From SIG607 sp045605385 (lineage in GTDB: Bacteria; Bacillota; Clostridia; Oscillospirales; Acutalibacteraceae), in NCBI GenBank assembly GCA_045605385.1, contig JAZUPW010000042.1:8411-72410 (forward strand): a DNA stretch of 64,000 nt, written 5' to 3'. Shown one piece after another: positions 16,528-24,948 of this stretch. Position 1 is the first letter of the stretch; every line of letters begins with the position of its first letter. The translations under genes and the position numbers were made by a program. Below the pieces are notes generated by a model that made no database searches, was not told where the DNA came from, and saw only the letters and a list, made by a program, of their open reading frames with translations.

Positions 16528-17088
16528 ATGTGTTTACGTGAATTTAAAGAGTGTGTTGAAAACTGTCCTGTTATTGCGGCAGTTCAGAACAGTATGCTTG
16601 ACGAGGCTGTAAAATCGCCTGTGCAGATTATTTTTGACTTGAAGATATCCTTGCTTGATATTGATGAAGCTGTAAAAAAAGTGCATAGCGCAGGTAAAAA
16701 ACTGTTCATTCACATTGATTTAGCAGACGGCATAGGAAAAGATAAAACAGGTATTGAATATCTTGCCCAAAAAGGTATAGACGGTATTATAAGTACAAAG
16801 GCACCGTTGATACGTTATGCAAATGAATTAGGCTTAACTACCGTTCAGCGTTTCTTTGCGCTTGACAGCAAGGGTGTTGCAAGTATAAACGATATGCTTG
16901 AAAACACAAAACCCGATTTAATTGAAATTATGCCGGGTATTGCAAGTAAGGTTATAAAAAAATTTGTTTGCATCGGCATTCCCGTAATAGCGGGGGGACT
17001 TATAGAAACCAAACAAGAATTAGTTGAGGCGCTTAGTAACGGTGCCGAGGCAATTTCAACAGGAAAAAAAGAACTTTGGTATGTGTGA
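16528..17088 (+). CDS. GlpP-family antiterminator (glycerol-3-phosphate-responsive type)
   Basis: I use ATG 16528 (TTAGGTGA upstream); an earlier TTG at 16501 falls inside the leader hairpin. The 186-residue TIM-barrel-like protein has the GlpP marks VENCPVIAAVQ at the N-terminus, FIHIDLADGIGKDKTGIEYL, GIDGIISTKAPLIRYANELG, VQRFFALDSKGV, EIMPGIASKVI and IPVIAGGLIETKQEL. GlpP binds glycerol 3-phosphate and prevents termination in mRNA leaders. Its operon partners are an Ldh2-type dehydrogenase and malic enzyme, not glpF/K/D, so the ligand could be a different small phosphate (inference). Confidence 0.85.
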   Translation: MCLREFKECVENCPVIAAVQNSMLDEAVKSPVQIIFDLKISLLDIDEAVKKVHSAGKKLFIHIDLADGIGKDKTGIEYLAQKGIDGIISTKAPLIRYANELGLTTVQRFFALDSKGVASINDMLENTKPDLIEIMPGIASKVIKKFVCIGIPVIAGGLIETKQELVEALSNGAEAISTGKKELWYV

Positions 17089-17100
17089 GGAATGATTATT

Positions 17101-18213
17101 ATGAATAAAACTTGTATTGTTGATTGGGAAACTATAACAAATTTTGTTGTTGATGCTTTTGTGGGTTACGGAATACCTGAAGAAGATGCAAAAATTTGCG
17201 CCGATGTTCTTTTGGAATCAGACAAACGCGGTATAGAGTCCCACGGTGTAAACCGTTTTAAACCTGTTTATCTTGATAGAATTAAAGCGGGCATTCAAAA
17301 TGCAGTCACCGAAATTGAAATTGTAAAAGAAACACCAACTACTGCCGTAATAGACGGTCATAACGGAATGGGGCAGGTAATTGGGTATAAAGCTATGAGT
17401 ATGGCAATTGCAAAAGCAAAAGAATACGGTATGGGTATGGTAGTTGTTCGCAATTCTTGTCATTACGGTATAGCGGGATATTATTCAACTATGGCAACAA
17501 AGGCAGGCTGTATCGGTATGACAGGCACCAATGCAAGACCTTCGGTTGCACCTACTCACGGTGTTGAGGGTATGTTTGGTACAAACCCTTTTACCATAGG
17601 CGTACCAACCGATGAAGCTTTTGATTTTAACTTTGATTGCGCTACTTCAATAACGCAAAACGGTAAGGTTGAATATTATGAGAGAATCGGTGAAAACGTA
17701 CATCCAGGTACTGTTATTGATACCTTTGGCAATGCCGTAGAGGGCGATGCAGGTATAGCTTTAAAGAAAATTCGCAGTGGTACGGCGGCGCTTACAACGC
17801 TTGGCGGTATCGGTGAAGACTTAGGCGGATATAAAGGTTACGGCTTTGCAATGGCGGTTGAGTTTTTTTCTTCAATACTGCAAGACGGTGCTTACGGAAA
17901 GGCGCTCGACGGTAAAGATGAAAACGGCAATATACGTCCGTATCAGTTGGGACATTGGTTTATTGCTATTGACACCAATCACTTTATGGGAGAGGATATT
18001 GCCCGTAAAAAAGCAGGAGATATCTGCAGAAGTATGCGCGCTTCAAAGAAGGCACCAAACGCTGAAAGAATTTATACCGCAGGCGAAAAGGAATATGAAA
18101 TAGGCGTTTCGCGTCAAAGCGGTGTTCCTATAAACGAATCTGTGCAAAAAGAAATTATTCAGATTCGCGATGAATTAGGTCTTACACAATATAAATTTCC
18201 TTGGGAGAATTAA
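17101..18213 (+). CDS. Malate/L-lactate/ureidoglycolate dehydrogenase family (Ldh2)
   Basis: ATG 17101 is favoured over ATG 17092 because GAGGA is correctly spaced only for it; 370 residues. The Ldh2 family signature is clear: ESHGVNRFKPVYLDRIKAG, VVVRNSCHYGIAGYYS with the conserved His, GMTGTNARPSVAPTHGVEG and MFGTNPFTIGVP. The family oxidises 2-hydroxyacids with NAD(P)+: malate, sulfolactate, lactate, ureidoglycolate or 2,3-diketogulonate. Being followed by malic enzyme suggests a malate- or hydroxyacid-linked reaction. Overlaps nothing; 2 nt before the next start. Exact substrate not identifiable. Confidence 0.85.
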   Translation: MNKTCIVDWETITNFVVDAFVGYGIPEEDAKICADVLLESDKRGIESHGVNRFKPVYLDRIKAGIQNAVTEIEIVKETPTTAVIDGHNGMGQVIGYKAMSMAIAKAKEYGMGMVVVRNSCHYGIAGYYSTMATKAGCIGMTGTNARPSVAPTHGVEGMFGTNPFTIGVPTDEAFDFNFDCATSITQNGKVEYYERIGENVHPGTVIDTFGNAVEGDAGIALKKIRSGTAALTTLGGIGEDLGGYKGYGFAMAVEFFSSILQDGAYGKALDGKDENGNIRPYQLGHWFIAIDTNHFMGEDIARKKAGDICRSMRASKKAPNAERIYTAGEKEYEIGVSRQSGVPINESVQKEIIQIRDELGLTQYKFPWEN

Positions 18214-18215
18214 CA

Positions 18216-19388
18216 ATGAATATCAGAGAAGAATCACTAAAACAGCATTATGAATGGGGCGGAAAAATCGAGGTTGTATCCCGTGTATCAATAGAGTCAA
18301 AAGAAGATTTGTCACTTGCATATACTCCCGGTGTTGCCGAGCCTTGTCTTGAAATACAAAAAGATGTAACTAAATCTTACGATTTAACACGACGCTCTAA
18401 TTTAGTGGCTGTTGTAACCGACGGTACTGCAGTATTGGGACTTGGTGATATTGGCCCCGAAGCAGGTATGCCCGTAATGGAAGCCAAATGCGCTTTGTTT
18501 AAAGAATTTGCTGATGTTGATGCTTTTCCTCTTTGTATTAAGTCTAAGGACGTAGATGAAATTGTACGTACCGTATATTTACTTTCTGGTAGCTTTGGCG
18601 GAATTAATCTTGAAGATATTTCGGCACCACGTTGCTTTGAAATTGAAGAAAAGCTCAAAGAAATATGCGATATTCCAATATTTCACGACGACCAACACGG
18701 TACGGCTATCGTAGTTGCCGCAGCACTTATAAATGCATTAAAACTTGTTAAAAAGCAAATTGAAGAAGTAAAGGTTGTAATTAACGGTGCCGGTTCAGCA
18801 GGTATTGCTATCGGTAAACATCTTATGAACATCGGTGTTAAGAATCTTACTTTCTGCGATAGGTTTGGAATTATATGCAAAGGTGAGCCTAACAATAATG
18901 CTGCGCAGGAAGAAATAGCAAAGGTTACTAATCTTGAAAATAAAAAGGGAACACTTGCCGATGCTCTTGTCGGAGCCGATGTGTTTATAGGTGTATCGGC
19001 GCCTGACCTTGTTAACGAAAATATGGTTAAATCTATGGCAAACGACGCGATTTTGTTCCCAATGGCAAATCCAACCCCTGAAATTATGCCTGACGTTGCC
19101 AAAAAAGCAGGAGCGAGAATTGTCGGAACGGGACGTTCGGATTTTCCGAATCAGATTAATAACGTTCTGGCTTTTCCGGGTATTTTCCGCGGTGCGCTTG
19201 ACTGCAGAGCTAAGTGCATTAACGAAGAAATGAAGGTTGCAACTTCTTATGCGTTGGCTTCGTTAATTCCCGATAACGAGATTACCGAGGAAAATATAAT
19301 TGCAACAGCTCTTGATAAACGCGTAGCAAAGGTTGTTGCGCAGGCTGTTATAAAAACAGCTCGAGAAACAGGCGTGGCAAGACTTTAA
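18216..19388 (+). CDS. NAD(P)-dependent malic enzyme
   Basis: ATG 18216, GGGAG ribosome site, 390 residues, the size of short bacterial malic enzymes without a phosphotransacetylase domain. Motifs: SLAYTPGVAEPCLEI, VVTDGTAVLGLGDIGP, catalytic Lys in MEAKCALFKEF, DDQHGTAIVVAAALINAL and Rossmann NGAGSAGIAIGKHL, then LFPMANPTPEIMP. It decarboxylates malate to pyruvate oxidatively. Third gene of the GlpP-type operon, so hydroxyacid oxidation and pyruvate production are under one leader. Confidence 0.95.
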   Translation: MNIREESLKQHYEWGGKIEVVSRVSIESKEDLSLAYTPGVAEPCLEIQKDVTKSYDLTRRSNLVAVVTDGTAVLGLGDIGPEAGMPVMEAKCALFKEFADVDAFPLCIKSKDVDEIVRTVYLLSGSFGGINLEDISAPRCFEIEEKLKEICDIPIFHDDQHGTAIVVAAALINALKLVKKQIEEVKVVINGAGSAGIAIGKHLMNIGVKNLTFCDRFGIICKGEPNNNAAQEEIAKVTNLENKKGTLADALVGADVFIGVSAPDLVNENMVKSMANDAILFPMANPTPEIMPDVAKKAGARIVGTGRSDFPNQINNVLAFPGIFRGALDCRAKCINEEMKVATSYALASLIPDNEITEENIIATALDKRVAKVVAQAVIKTARETGVARL

Positions 19389-19396
19389 AAATAACA

Positions 19397-19428
19397 CAGC
19401 TGGCGTATAAAACGTCAGCTGTTTTTTT
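19397..19428 (+). terminator. Rho-independent terminator after malic enzyme
   Basis: CAGCTGGCGT and ACGTCAGCTG form a 10-bp stem with one G.U pair, a short ATAAA loop and a run of seven T residues. Confidence 0.85.
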
Positions 19429-19526
19429 GAAAATTTTTATGATTTTGTAAATTATTACTATTATTCTTGAATTTATAAAAAGCATGGTATATAATTAAAT
19501 AAAAGAAAAGCAAAGGAATTGTTGCT

Positions 19527-20666
19527 ATGATTACTTGGAAAAATTGTTTTAAGGTTGGCGTTTCGGCGTTAATATTGTATTTGTGTATATTTTATTTTAA
19601 GTCATTCTCAAATATTTTAGGTACGGTTTTAAGTGCGTTGTCACCGTTCTTTATCGGTCTTGTTTTGGCGTATCTTTTGAACATATTAATGTGCTTTTAC
19701 GAACGTCACTATTTTAAAAAGAAAATTAATAAACCTGTTGTTTTTAAAACCCGACGTCCTGTATGTATGGTTGCGGCAATTCTTTCACTTTGCTCAATTG
19801 TTGCTGCCGTTATTTGGTTGGTAATTCCAGAACTTGTATCTTGCGTAAAGTTTATTGTGTCTGAAATTCCTGTAGCAATAAATGCGTTTTTACAAAAAGA
19901 TTGGGTTAAAGAAAATCTTTCTCCCGAAGTTCTGGCTTCACTTTCTAAAATAGATTGGCAAAACTATCTTTCTAAAGCGTTTTCTGTTTTGCAAAGCGGT
20001 GTTACCAGTGTGTTTGACGCAGTTATAAGTGCTGTAACTTCAGTTGTATCGGGCATTGTAACGGCATTTTTAAGCATTGTTTTTGCTATTTATATTCTTG
20101 CTTTCAAAGAAAATTTGCAAAAAGGTATAAAGCGTTTAATGAATGCTTTTTTAAAGAAAAATACAGTGAAAAAATCATTGCATGTTTTTGACGTATGCAA
20201 CAAATGTTTCCATAATTATATTGTTGGTCAGTGTACCGAAGCAGTTATACTTGGTATTCTTTGTATTTTAGGAATGACTGTTTTAAGAATTCCTTATGCG
20301 ATTATGATAGGTACCCTTGTTGGCTTTACAGCGCTTATTCCTATTGCAGGTGCTTACATAGGTGCGGCTGTCGGCGCATTTATGATATTAACGGTTTCTC
20401 CTATTAAAGCATTGATTTTTTTAATATTCCTTGTTGTATTGCAGCAACTTGAAGGTAACCTTATTTATCCAAAGGTTGTTGGCAGTTCAATTGGTTTGCC
20501 TGCTATATTTGTGTTACTTGCCGTAACCGTTGGCGGCGGTATTGCGGGCGTTGTAGGTATGCTTTTGGGCGTTCCGCTTGTAGCCGCATTTTATATGCTT
20601 TTGAAAGAGCATTTAACTAACAAAGAAAACAATATGGAAGAAAATGAAAATGAAACGGTTTGTTGA
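19527..20666 (+). CDS. AI-2E family transporter / PerM-like permease
   Basis: A 379-residue membrane protein with about seven or eight hydrophobic segments. Typical family features: LSPFFIGLVLAYLLNILM near residue 40, a soluble helical insert with LQKDWVKENLSPEVLASL, and the C-terminal ATPase-less pore block VLQQLEGNLIYPKVVGSSIG with LLAVTVGGGIAGVVGMLLGV. Clostridial members (YtvI/YdbI-like) have been suggested as Na+/H+ or small-molecule exporters, not proven AI-2 carriers. The 3' end overlaps the alarmone synthetase by 23 nt, so they are probably coupled. Confidence 0.9.
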   Translation: MITWKNCFKVGVSALILYLCIFYFKSFSNILGTVLSALSPFFIGLVLAYLLNILMCFYERHYFKKKINKPVVFKTRRPVCMVAAILSLCSIVAAVIWLVIPELVSCVKFIVSEIPVAINAFLQKDWVKENLSPEVLASLSKIDWQNYLSKAFSVLQSGVTSVFDAVISAVTSVVSGIVTAFLSIVFAIYILAFKENLQKGIKRLMNAFLKKNTVKKSLHVFDVCNKCFHNYIVGQCTEAVILGILCILGMTVLRIPYAIMIGTLVGFTALIPIAGAYIGAAVGAFMILTVSPIKALIFLIFLVVLQQLEGNLIYPKVVGSSIGLPAIFVLLAVTVGGGIAGVVGMLLGVPLVAAFYMLLKEHLTNKENNMEENENETVC

Positions 20667-21324
20667 AAATAATAAAAATCAAGTGATAACTGAAGATTTA
20701 ATAGAAAACTTAAGTAACAGAAGTCTTCCTTTTAAAACTCTAATGGCATATTATAACTGTGCTATGATGGAAGTTGAAACAAAGTTTAGGGTACTGAACG
20801 AACAGTTTTCGTTAATGTACGACCGTAATCCGATTGAGAGTATTAAAACAAGACTTAAATCGCCTGAAAGCATAATAAAGAAACTTGCAAACCGAGAATT
20901 TCCGTTGTCGGTTGATGGCATAGAAGAAAACCTTAACGATGTTGCGGGAATCAGAATTATATGTTCTTTTGTAGACGATATTTATATGCTTGCCGAGTGT
21001 ATATTAAATCAAGACGACGTTACACTTGTTGAGCGTAAAGATTATATTAAAACACCGAAACCTAACGGTTACAGAAGTCTTCATTTAATAATAGAAATTC
21101 CCATATTTCTGCAAGAAGGCAAGAAAAATATGAAGGTTGAAATTCAACTTCGTACTATTGCTATGGATTTTTGGGCGAGTCTTGAACATAAAATTAGTTA
21201 TAAAAAGGATGTTCCAGCAGAAATACGCGATGAATTAGCAAAAGAACTGCTTTCATGTGCGAATAAGAGCGCAGAACTTGATATGCGAATGGAACAAATT
21301 AGAAAACATATAAACGATATTTAA
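20644..21324 (+). CDS. Small alarmone synthetase, RelA/SpoT-domain GTP pyrophosphokinase
   Basis: 226 residues consisting of one RelA_SpoT synthetase domain, no hydrolase or TGS/ACT regions, like YjbM/YwaC. Key segments: RLKSPESIIKKLANREF, NDVAGIRIICSFVDDIY, TPKPNGYRSLHLIIEIPIF and KVEIQLRTIAMDFWASLEHK. It makes (p)ppGpp or related alarmones in response to cell-envelope or other stress. The frame begins inside the AI-2E gene (ATG 20644 or 20650). Confidence 0.9.
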   Translation: MKMKRFVENNKNQVITEDLIENLSNRSLPFKTLMAYYNCAMMEVETKFRVLNEQFSLMYDRNPIESIKTRLKSPESIIKKLANREFPLSVDGIEENLNDVAGIRIICSFVDDIYMLAECILNQDDVTLVERKDYIKTPKPNGYRSLHLIIEIPIFLQEGKKNMKVEIQLRTIAMDFWASLEHKISYKKDVPAEIRDELAKELLSCANKSAELDMRMEQIRKHINDI

Positions 21325-21353
21325 AGCAAAATCCAATGGGTTTTGCTTTTTTT
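21325..21353 (+). terminator. Rho-independent terminator after alarmone synthetase
   Basis: AGCAAAATCC and GGGTTTTGCT form a stem around AAT, followed by T-rich sequence; positioned directly after the stop codon. Confidence 0.8.
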
Positions 21354-21372
21354 ATTTTTAACTGCATTAAAA

Positions 21373-21406
21373 TGCGACAATATTTTTCTTTTCTTGGTTG
21401 TATAAT
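21373..21406 (+). promoter_or_regulatory. spoIIG promoter with candidate Spo0A box
   Basis: A TATAAT at 21401-21406 precedes spoIIGA. A TGCGACA at 21373-21379 matches the reverse Spo0A box (TTCGACA) in 6 of 7 bases and lies near -35 to -40 relative to the expected start, the geometry of the Bacillus spoIIG promoter, which has a poor -35 sequence like this one. Confidence 0.45.
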
Positions 21407-21428
21407 AAATACATAAAAACAAAAAGCG

Positions 21429-22238
21429 GTGGTCACGTTGGTGATATATGTTGACATTCTTATTTTTTTAAATGCCGTAATAGATTATTTTTTGATTTTG
21501 TTGGCATCGAAGATATCTTCAGTAATAATCAGCGAAAAAAGGTTAATTCTTTCTTGCGTTTTTGCTTCACTTACTTCTCTTTACATATTTGTGCCCGCAT
21601 TACCGAAATTATTAGATTTAATAATAAGAATTGCAATTTGTTTTTTTATAACGTTTGTTGCATTCGGGTTTAAAAGCACGGTTTCTTTTATTAAAGCATT
21701 TACTTCATTTATTGCGGTTACCTTTGTTTATAACGGCTTTGCTGTTGTGTTCTGGAATATATTCAAACCGTATTCAATGGTAATAAAAAACAGTGTGGTT
21801 TACTTTGATATTTCTGCAGTTGAAATGATAATATTTTCCTGCATTGGATATTTACTTATAAGGTTGGGCAGATTTTTAATTTGCCGTTTTTCACCGCACT
21901 GCAAAAGGGTGGATTTAGATATTTATAATAACAACTCTGCCGTTAATATTAAGGCAATTGTTGATAGCGGAAATTCGCTTAAAGATATCTATGGCGGAAG
22001 AAAAGTAGTAATAACCGACAAAAAAACAGCAGGGAAGATATTCGGTGATTTAAATAGTAAACCGCCTTTGTTATTACCCTTTGAAAGCATTGGCGGAAGC
22101 AGTATGGTAAATGCGTATTACTGCGAAGCTGTTGGTGTAAATGGCAGAAGAATTAACAAGGTCTTAATAGCAGTAAGTGAAAATGTTTTTGAAGGCGATT
22201 ACAAAGCCATTGTGAGTAACGATATTTTGGAGGAGTAA
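21429..22238 (+). CDS. spoIIGA: SpoIIGA, sigma-E processing peptidase
   Basis: 269 residues by GTG 21429; GTG 21441 (MIYVDILIFLNAVIDYF-like N-terminus) is equally plausible. The N-terminal half has five hydrophobic segments; the C-terminal aspartic-protease part carries IVDSGNSLKDIYGG, the SpoIIGA catalytic DSG motif, and LLPFESIGG. It cleaves the N-terminal pro-sequence from pro-sigma-E in the septum after SpoIIR signalling. Directly followed by sigE, 2 nt apart, as in all spore formers. Confidence 0.9.
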   Translation: MVTLVIYVDILIFLNAVIDYFLILLASKISSVIISEKRLILSCVFASLTSLYIFVPALPKLLDLIIRIAICFFITFVAFGFKSTVSFIKAFTSFIAVTFVYNGFAVVFWNIFKPYSMVIKNSVVYFDISAVEMIIFSCIGYLLIRLGRFLICRFSPHCKRVDLDIYNNNSAVNIKAIVDSGNSLKDIYGGRKVVITDKKTAGKIFGDLNSKPPLLLPFESIGGSSMVNAYYCEAVGVNGRRINKVLIAVSENVFEGDYKAIVSNDILEE

Positions 22239-22240
22239 GT

Positions 22241-22951
22241 ATGAAATTTTTTGAAACACTTAAAAAATTGTATATAAAAATAGTCACTGCCTTTTCTCAA
22301 AAGGTTTTTTACATAAACGGTCCCGAAACGCTTCCGCCTCCGCTTAGTGCCGAAGAAGAAAAGGAATTACTTTTAAGGTTTGAAACTGATAACGAATACG
22401 TTCGTGAAAAACTTATAGTACACAATTTAAGACTTGTAGTTTACATTGCAAAAAAGTTTGAATCACCGGGAGCTTCAAACGAAGACCTTGTTTCAATTGG
22501 AACAATAGGTCTTATTAAAGCTGTTAACACCTTCAGACCCGATAAAAATATAAAACTTGCAACCTATGCTTCAAGGTGCATTGAAAATGAAATACTTATG
22601 TATTTAAGAAAAAGCTCTTCATTAAAAAACGAAATATCGTTTGATGAGCCGCTTAACGTAGATTGGGACGGAAACGAACTTTTACTTTCTGACATTTTGG
22701 GAAGCGACGGCGAAGAAGTGGGCAGGGAAATTGAAAAAGAAGATGAAAGAAATATACTCAATTTACTTATTTCTCAGTTATCGCACCGAGAAAGAGAAAT
22801 TATGGAAATGCGTTTCGGTATATCCTCAAAAAGAGAATATACACAAAAACAGGTTGCCGATATGTTGGGGATTTCTCAATCATACATATCAAGGCTTGAA
22901 AAAAGAATTATAAATAAGTTAAAAAAACAAATTGAGAAGGTAACAATGTAA
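22241..22951 (+). CDS. sigE: RNA polymerase sporulation sigma-E factor precursor
   Basis: 236 residues after GGAGGAG. The pro-sequence is visible as a hydrophobic basic segment followed by NGPETLPPPLSAEEEKELL, the processing region recognised by SpoIIGA. Sigma region 2 (VREKLIVHNLRLVVYIAKKF, SNEDLVSIGTIGLIKAVNTF) and region 4 (LSHREREIMEMRFG, YTQKQVADMLGISQSYISRL) are complete. It governs early mother-cell genes. Confidence 0.97.
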   Translation: MKFFETLKKLYIKIVTAFSQKVFYINGPETLPPPLSAEEEKELLLRFETDNEYVREKLIVHNLRLVVYIAKKFESPGASNEDLVSIGTIGLIKAVNTFRPDKNIKLATYASRCIENEILMYLRKSSSLKNEISFDEPLNVDWDGNELLLSDILGSDGEEVGREIEKEDERNILNLLISQLSHREREIMEMRFGISSKREYTQKQVADMLGISQSYISRLEKRIINKLKKQIEKVTM

Positions 22952-22954
22952 AAT

Positions 22955-22992
22955 AAAAAAGTTTATCTGCGAAAAAACAGATAAACTTTTTT
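22955..22992. terminator. Bidirectional terminator between sigE and the binding-protein gene
   Basis: AAAAAAGTTTATCTG and CAGATAAACTTTTTT are perfect inverse complements around CGAAAAAA, so the hairpin has a T-tract on both strands; it serves the convergent sigE and minus-strand lipoprotein genes. Confidence 0.85.
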
Positions 22993-22994
22993 GT

Positions 22995-24488
22995 TTATTT
23001 TTTAGTTACAAATGTAAAATCTATTGTTCCGTTTCCTAAATCGTGAGAGAAGTTAACAAGATCTTTAGAATATGCTATTACCGAGTTTTGAACGGCAAGC
23101 GGAACAACGTAGTATTCACTTAATATATTAGACTGAATAATTGAAAGCGATTTAATTTCGGCATCGCTGAAAGCGTAACCAAGTTGTTCAATAAATGCTG
23201 TCGGGTCTTTATCGTTTATATATATAGGGTAAACGGCAATATAGTTTGAATCGGAATAAGTTTTGCTTATAACTTCTTCAAGGTTTTCGCTGGGCTGTAT
23301 ATTTATATATGCTCCCAAATGGTTTTGCCAATGTCCTATAATATCGTTAATGGGTTTGGAAATTGAAGGGTCTTTATAGTAAATTAAAGTTGTAGAGGGA
23401 AGTTTTTTGTTCGGTAAAGATGATAAAGCGCTTTTGTATAGTGCTTTAGCCAAATCAATATCGTATTCAAGAGTTCCCGAATCTTCAAGTTCTTGCGTTG
23501 CAATAGAAGAAGGGAAAAGGTTATAAGTTACGTTAAAACCAATGCCTAAGTTACCGGCGTATAAGTTTCTGTCTATACCTGTAACAAAAGCCTTTCTTAA
23601 ATCGTAATCAAAACTTTTGGTAAACTTCATAACCCATATAATGTTGTCGGTTTGTGCGCATATGAGATCGTTGCTTGTGGCTTGGTTCATTTGTTCGGGG
23701 GTAATATAAGCAATATCAACGCTTGATTTCGAAAGTAGGTCTATGTGTTCTTTATCGGGGTTAAGCGAAACAAAAATTGCAGAGTTTTTAGGCAAAAATT
23801 TTCCGTAGTATTTTTCGTTTCGGTGAAGACGGGCGGCGAAATCGTTAAGACTCCATTTTGTTAATCTGTATGAACCGTTGGTAAGAATTGTATCTTTTGA
23901 AAGACCGTATTCACCGTCACATTCTTCAAAAAATTCTTTGTTACAAGGCATACAAACGCTTGTTGTAAGTTTATATAAAAAGTTGCTGTCGTCAGAAGCC
24001 ATTGTTATAACAAAGGTTGTGGAATCTTTTGCTTTAACGCCTAAATATTCGGGCTCAACAGTTCCGTTTAATATAAGTTCTGCATTCAAAACTGAAGAAA
24101 GTTTCGCGCTGTAGGGTGATTTTGTGGCGGGGTCAACGGCGCGCTTGAAGGCAAATTCAAAATCGTAAGCCGTAAGTTCACTGCCATCGTTCCATTTTGC
24201 GCTTTCAGATATATTAAACGTGTAAACAAGATTTTTATATGTGTAACTGTCTATAACACCGTTAACAATTTCACCGCTTTCGTCAACGCGCATAAGACCT
24301 TCAAAAAGGTTTCTTACAAGCATTAATTCAGTTTCGGTTGAAGCCAACTGTGGGTCAATAGTTTTGGGCGCTTCGTTTACCTCGTAATATATAACGGCGT
24401 TACTGTTATACTTAGAACAACCGCAAACAGCATTGATAACCAATATAACACACAGCAAAAGGGCAGTGAGTTTAAAAGATTTTTTCAT
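22995..24488 (-). CDS. Peptide ABC transporter substrate-binding lipoprotein (SBP_bac_5 type)
   Basis: ATG 24488 (GGGGGAAG upstream) gives 497 residues; the longer frame to 24512 adds an unlikely leader. N-terminus MKKSFKLTALLLCVILVINA then VCGC is a lipoprotein signal with Cys at +1. The body shows family-5 features: APKTIDPQLASTETELMLVR, NLFEGLMRVDESGEIVNGV, WNDGSELTAYDFEFAFKRA and LTKWSLNDFAARLHRNEKYYG. It is anchored outside the membrane and delivers oligopeptides or similar ligands. No permease or ATPase genes are adjacent, so it must work with a transporter encoded elsewhere. Confidence 0.9.
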   Translation of the reverse strand: MKKSFKLTALLLCVILVINAVCGCSKYNSNAVIYYEVNEAPKTIDPQLASTETELMLVRNLFEGLMRVDESGEIVNGVIDSYTYKNLVYTFNISESAKWNDGSELTAYDFEFAFKRAVDPATKSPYSAKLSSVLNAELILNGTVEPEYLGVKAKDSTTFVITMASDDSNFLYKLTTSVCMPCNKEFFEECDGEYGLSKDTILTNGSYRLTKWSLNDFAARLHRNEKYYGKFLPKNSAIFVSLNPDKEHIDLLSKSSVDIAYITPEQMNQATSNDLICAQTDNIIWVMKFTKSFDYDLRKAFVTGIDRNLYAGNLGIGFNVTYNLFPSSIATQELEDSGTLEYDIDLAKALYKSALSSLPNKKLPSTTLIYYKDPSISKPINDIIGHWQNHLGAYINIQPSENLEEVISKTYSDSNYIAVYPIYINDKDPTAFIEQLGYAFSDAEIKSLSIIQSNILSEYYVVPLAVQNSVIAYSKDLVNFSHDLGNGTIDFTFVTKK

Positions 24489-24576
24489 TAATTCTTCCCC
24501 CTGAATATACAATCATTTATATTATACATAAATTAAAGAAATATTTCAACCATAAAAATGATGTCAAGAAAAATAC

Positions 24577-24605
24577 TTGACAGACGCTGCTTTGTGTGAT
24601 ATACT
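24577..24605 (+). promoter_or_regulatory. Promoter of the ylxM-ffh operon
   Basis: TTGACA at 24577-24582 and TATACT at 24600-24605, 17-nt spacing, about 45 nt before the ylxM start codon. It lies between the divergent lipoprotein gene and ylxM. Confidence 0.75.
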
Positions 24606-24648
24606 CTTGCTGTAAAGAAAAAAACTTGACAGCGAAAGGGGTATAACG

Positions 24649-24936
24649 GTGAAAGATTTATCGGTATCGTTGCTTCTTGATGTGTACGGTGTTTTACTTA
24701 ACGAAAAGCAATACCGTATTGCTGTTGATTATTATAATGAAGATTTATCCCTTTCGGAGATTTCCGAAAACGAGAATATGACACGGCAGGCTGCACACGA
24801 TACTTTAAAACGTACCGTTCAACTTCTTCACGGCTATGAAGAAAAACTTGGGTATCTTAAAACTGTTAACAGTTTAAAAAAAGCTGCCGAAAAAGAAGAT
24901 ATTAAATCTATTTATAACATTATAGAAAACTTGTAA
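24649..24936 (+). CDS. ylxM: YlxM/UPF0122 family DNA-binding protein
   Basis: 95 residues, GTG start after AAAGGGG. A sigma-70 region-4-like helix-turn-helix is visible: LNEKQYRIAVDYYNEDLSLS then MTRQAAHDTLKRTVQLLHGYE. YlxM is encoded directly upstream of ffh in most Firmicutes and is thought to assist signal-recognition-particle GTPase activity. Twelve nucleotides separate it from ffh. Confidence 0.9.
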   Translation: MKDLSVSLLLDVYGVLLNEKQYRIAVDYYNEDLSLSEISENENMTRQAAHDTLKRTVQLLHGYEEKLGYLKTVNSLKKAAEKEDIKSIYNIIENL

Positions 24937-24948
24937 AGGAGCATATAT

